From Candidatus Elarobacter sp. (GTDB lineage Bacteria > Vulcanimicrobiota > Vulcanimicrobiia > Vulcanimicrobiales > Vulcanimicrobiaceae), in the NCBI GenBank assembly GCA_030150085.1, contig JASLGJ010000051.1, positions 1-6,061 on the forward strand: a stretch of DNA of 6,061 bases, in the 5' to 3' direction. Below are positions 5,421 through 6,061 of this stretch, piece by piece. The position numbers were made by a program, and so were the translations under genes. Each line of letters opens with the position of its first letter. The stretch's first letter is position 1. Below the pieces are notes generated by a model. That model searched no databases and was not told the DNA's origin. It saw only the letters and a program-made list of their open reading frames with translations.

Positions 5421-6061
5421 ATGGACCCCACCAGACAGTTCTTGGACCAAGCGCTGCTCGAGATCGGCATCGCGGCGTACGTCACCGGGGCGCTCGTGCT
5501 GCTGGGCTTCTTCCTCACCCGCAAGCCGCTGCTGCGCACGATCGGCATGCCGCTGGCGATCGTCGGCTGCGCGGCCCAGTTCGCCGAGCTGGGGGCGCGC
5601 TGGTGGATGACCGGGGTCTGGCCGCTGACCAACCTCTACGGCTCGCTCTCGCTCTTCAGCGCCTGCGCGGTGGCGATCTTCCTGGCCTTCGCCTCCAAGT
5701 ACGACCTGTCGTTCGTGGGCGGCCCGGTGCTCGCGCTGGCCGCGATCGCGCTGGGCTACGCGACGACCTGGAACGAGGGCACCATGCCCGCCGTGCCCGC
5801 GCTGCAGTCGTACTGGATCAAGATCCACGTCCCGATCGTCATCACGTCCTACGCCTCGTTCATGGTCGCGTTCTGCGTCTCGCTCACGTACCTGGCGAAG
5901 GCGGCGTTCGAGCAGCGCTACCGCAACGGCCCGGTCGCCAAGCTGCGCGGCGCCGCGGCGGGCGCGGGCGGCGCGAGCGTGGACCTGTCGGTGGGCTCGT
6001 CGTACGCGCCCGCGAACGACGGGCTGCGCGTCTCGCGCGACGAGACGCCGGCGATCACGCA
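5421..6061 (+). CDS. ccsA: Cytochrome c biogenesis protein ResC/CcsA, N-terminal part (cut by window edge)
   Basis: The ATG at 5421 opens a frame of 213 codons that runs off the right edge. The visible part contains several hydrophobic helices (about 12-32, 40-57, 75-91, 98-114 and 136-158). It has two CcsA/ResC signatures: WPLTNLYGSL (67-76; family P-(L/V)TNLYE-(S/T)L, here with Gly for the usual Glu) and PALQSYWIKIHV (126-137), which ends in H136, one of the conserved extracytoplasmic histidines that flank the heme-handling site. The tryptophan-rich WWD motif and the second conserved histidine lie beyond the window, so completeness cannot be checked. From about residue 161 to the edge the sequence turns hydrophilic and Gly/Ala/Ser-rich (LRGAAAGAGGAS and onward), a cytoplasmic loop of at least 50 residues. 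The partner is ResB, encoded 8 bp upstream. It handles heme as part of the System II synthase in the cytoplasmic membrane. Confidence 0.92.
   Translation, partial: MDPTRQFLDQALLEIGIAAYVTGALVLLGFFLTRKPLLRTIGMPLAIVGCAAQFAELGARWWMTGVWPLTNLYGSLSLFSACAVAIFLAFASKYDLSFVGGPVLALAAIALGYATTWNEGTMPAVPALQSYWIKIHVPIVITSYASFMVAFCVSLTYLAKAAFEQRYRNGPVAKLRGAAAGAGGASVDLSVGSSYAPANDGLRVSRDETPAIT

Overview
The window is very GC-rich, and codon third positions are almost all G or C. It looks like a bacterial chromosome segment carrying housekeeping genes; I see no mobile element, tRNA, rRNA, CRISPR array or phage gene. The gene content fits a diderm, respiring bacterium: a TonB-like energy transducer implies an outer membrane, and there are quinone, Tat and cytochrome c maturation genes. 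The base composition and gene set would suit Eremiobacterota (WPS-2) or a similar poorly cultured lineage, but that placement is inference and not shown by the sequence.

Layout. Positions 1-371 hold the 5' part of a minus-strand gene for a TonB-family protein, cut by the window edge. After a 21-bp divergent gap, seven genes run on the plus strand to the end of the window with almost no spacing: TatD-family metal-dependent hydrolase (393-1175), UbiE/MenG quinone C-methyltransferase (1210-1920), long-chain polyprenyl diphosphate synthase (1922-2881), TatA (2896-3189), TatC (3210-3992), ResB/Ccs1 (3985-5412) and the N-terminal part of ResC/CcsA (5421-6061, cut by the edge). Gaps are 34, 1, 14, 20, -8 and 8 bp, so most or all of the seven could be one transcript. 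No intergenic stretch exceeds 34 bp, and no terminator is visible.

How they work together. The methyltransferase and prenyl synthase supply the ring methylation and side chain of a respiratory quinone, probably menaquinone. TatA and TatC form a minimal twin-arginine translocase that exports folded, cofactor-containing redox proteins. ResB and ResC form the System II machinery that delivers heme to apocytochrome c outside the membrane. The cluster therefore reads as an assembly module for an electron-transport chain. TatD is a TatD-fold deoxyribonuclease-type hydrolase; despite its name it is not a translocase component.

The most unusual observations are an abrupt 189-bp patch of A/T-ending codons inside the prenyl synthase gene, non-standard residues at several normally acidic positions of TatC, and a TANNNT -10-like element placed for near-leaderless expression of the methyltransferase gene. 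I did not find a clearly novel system in this window.
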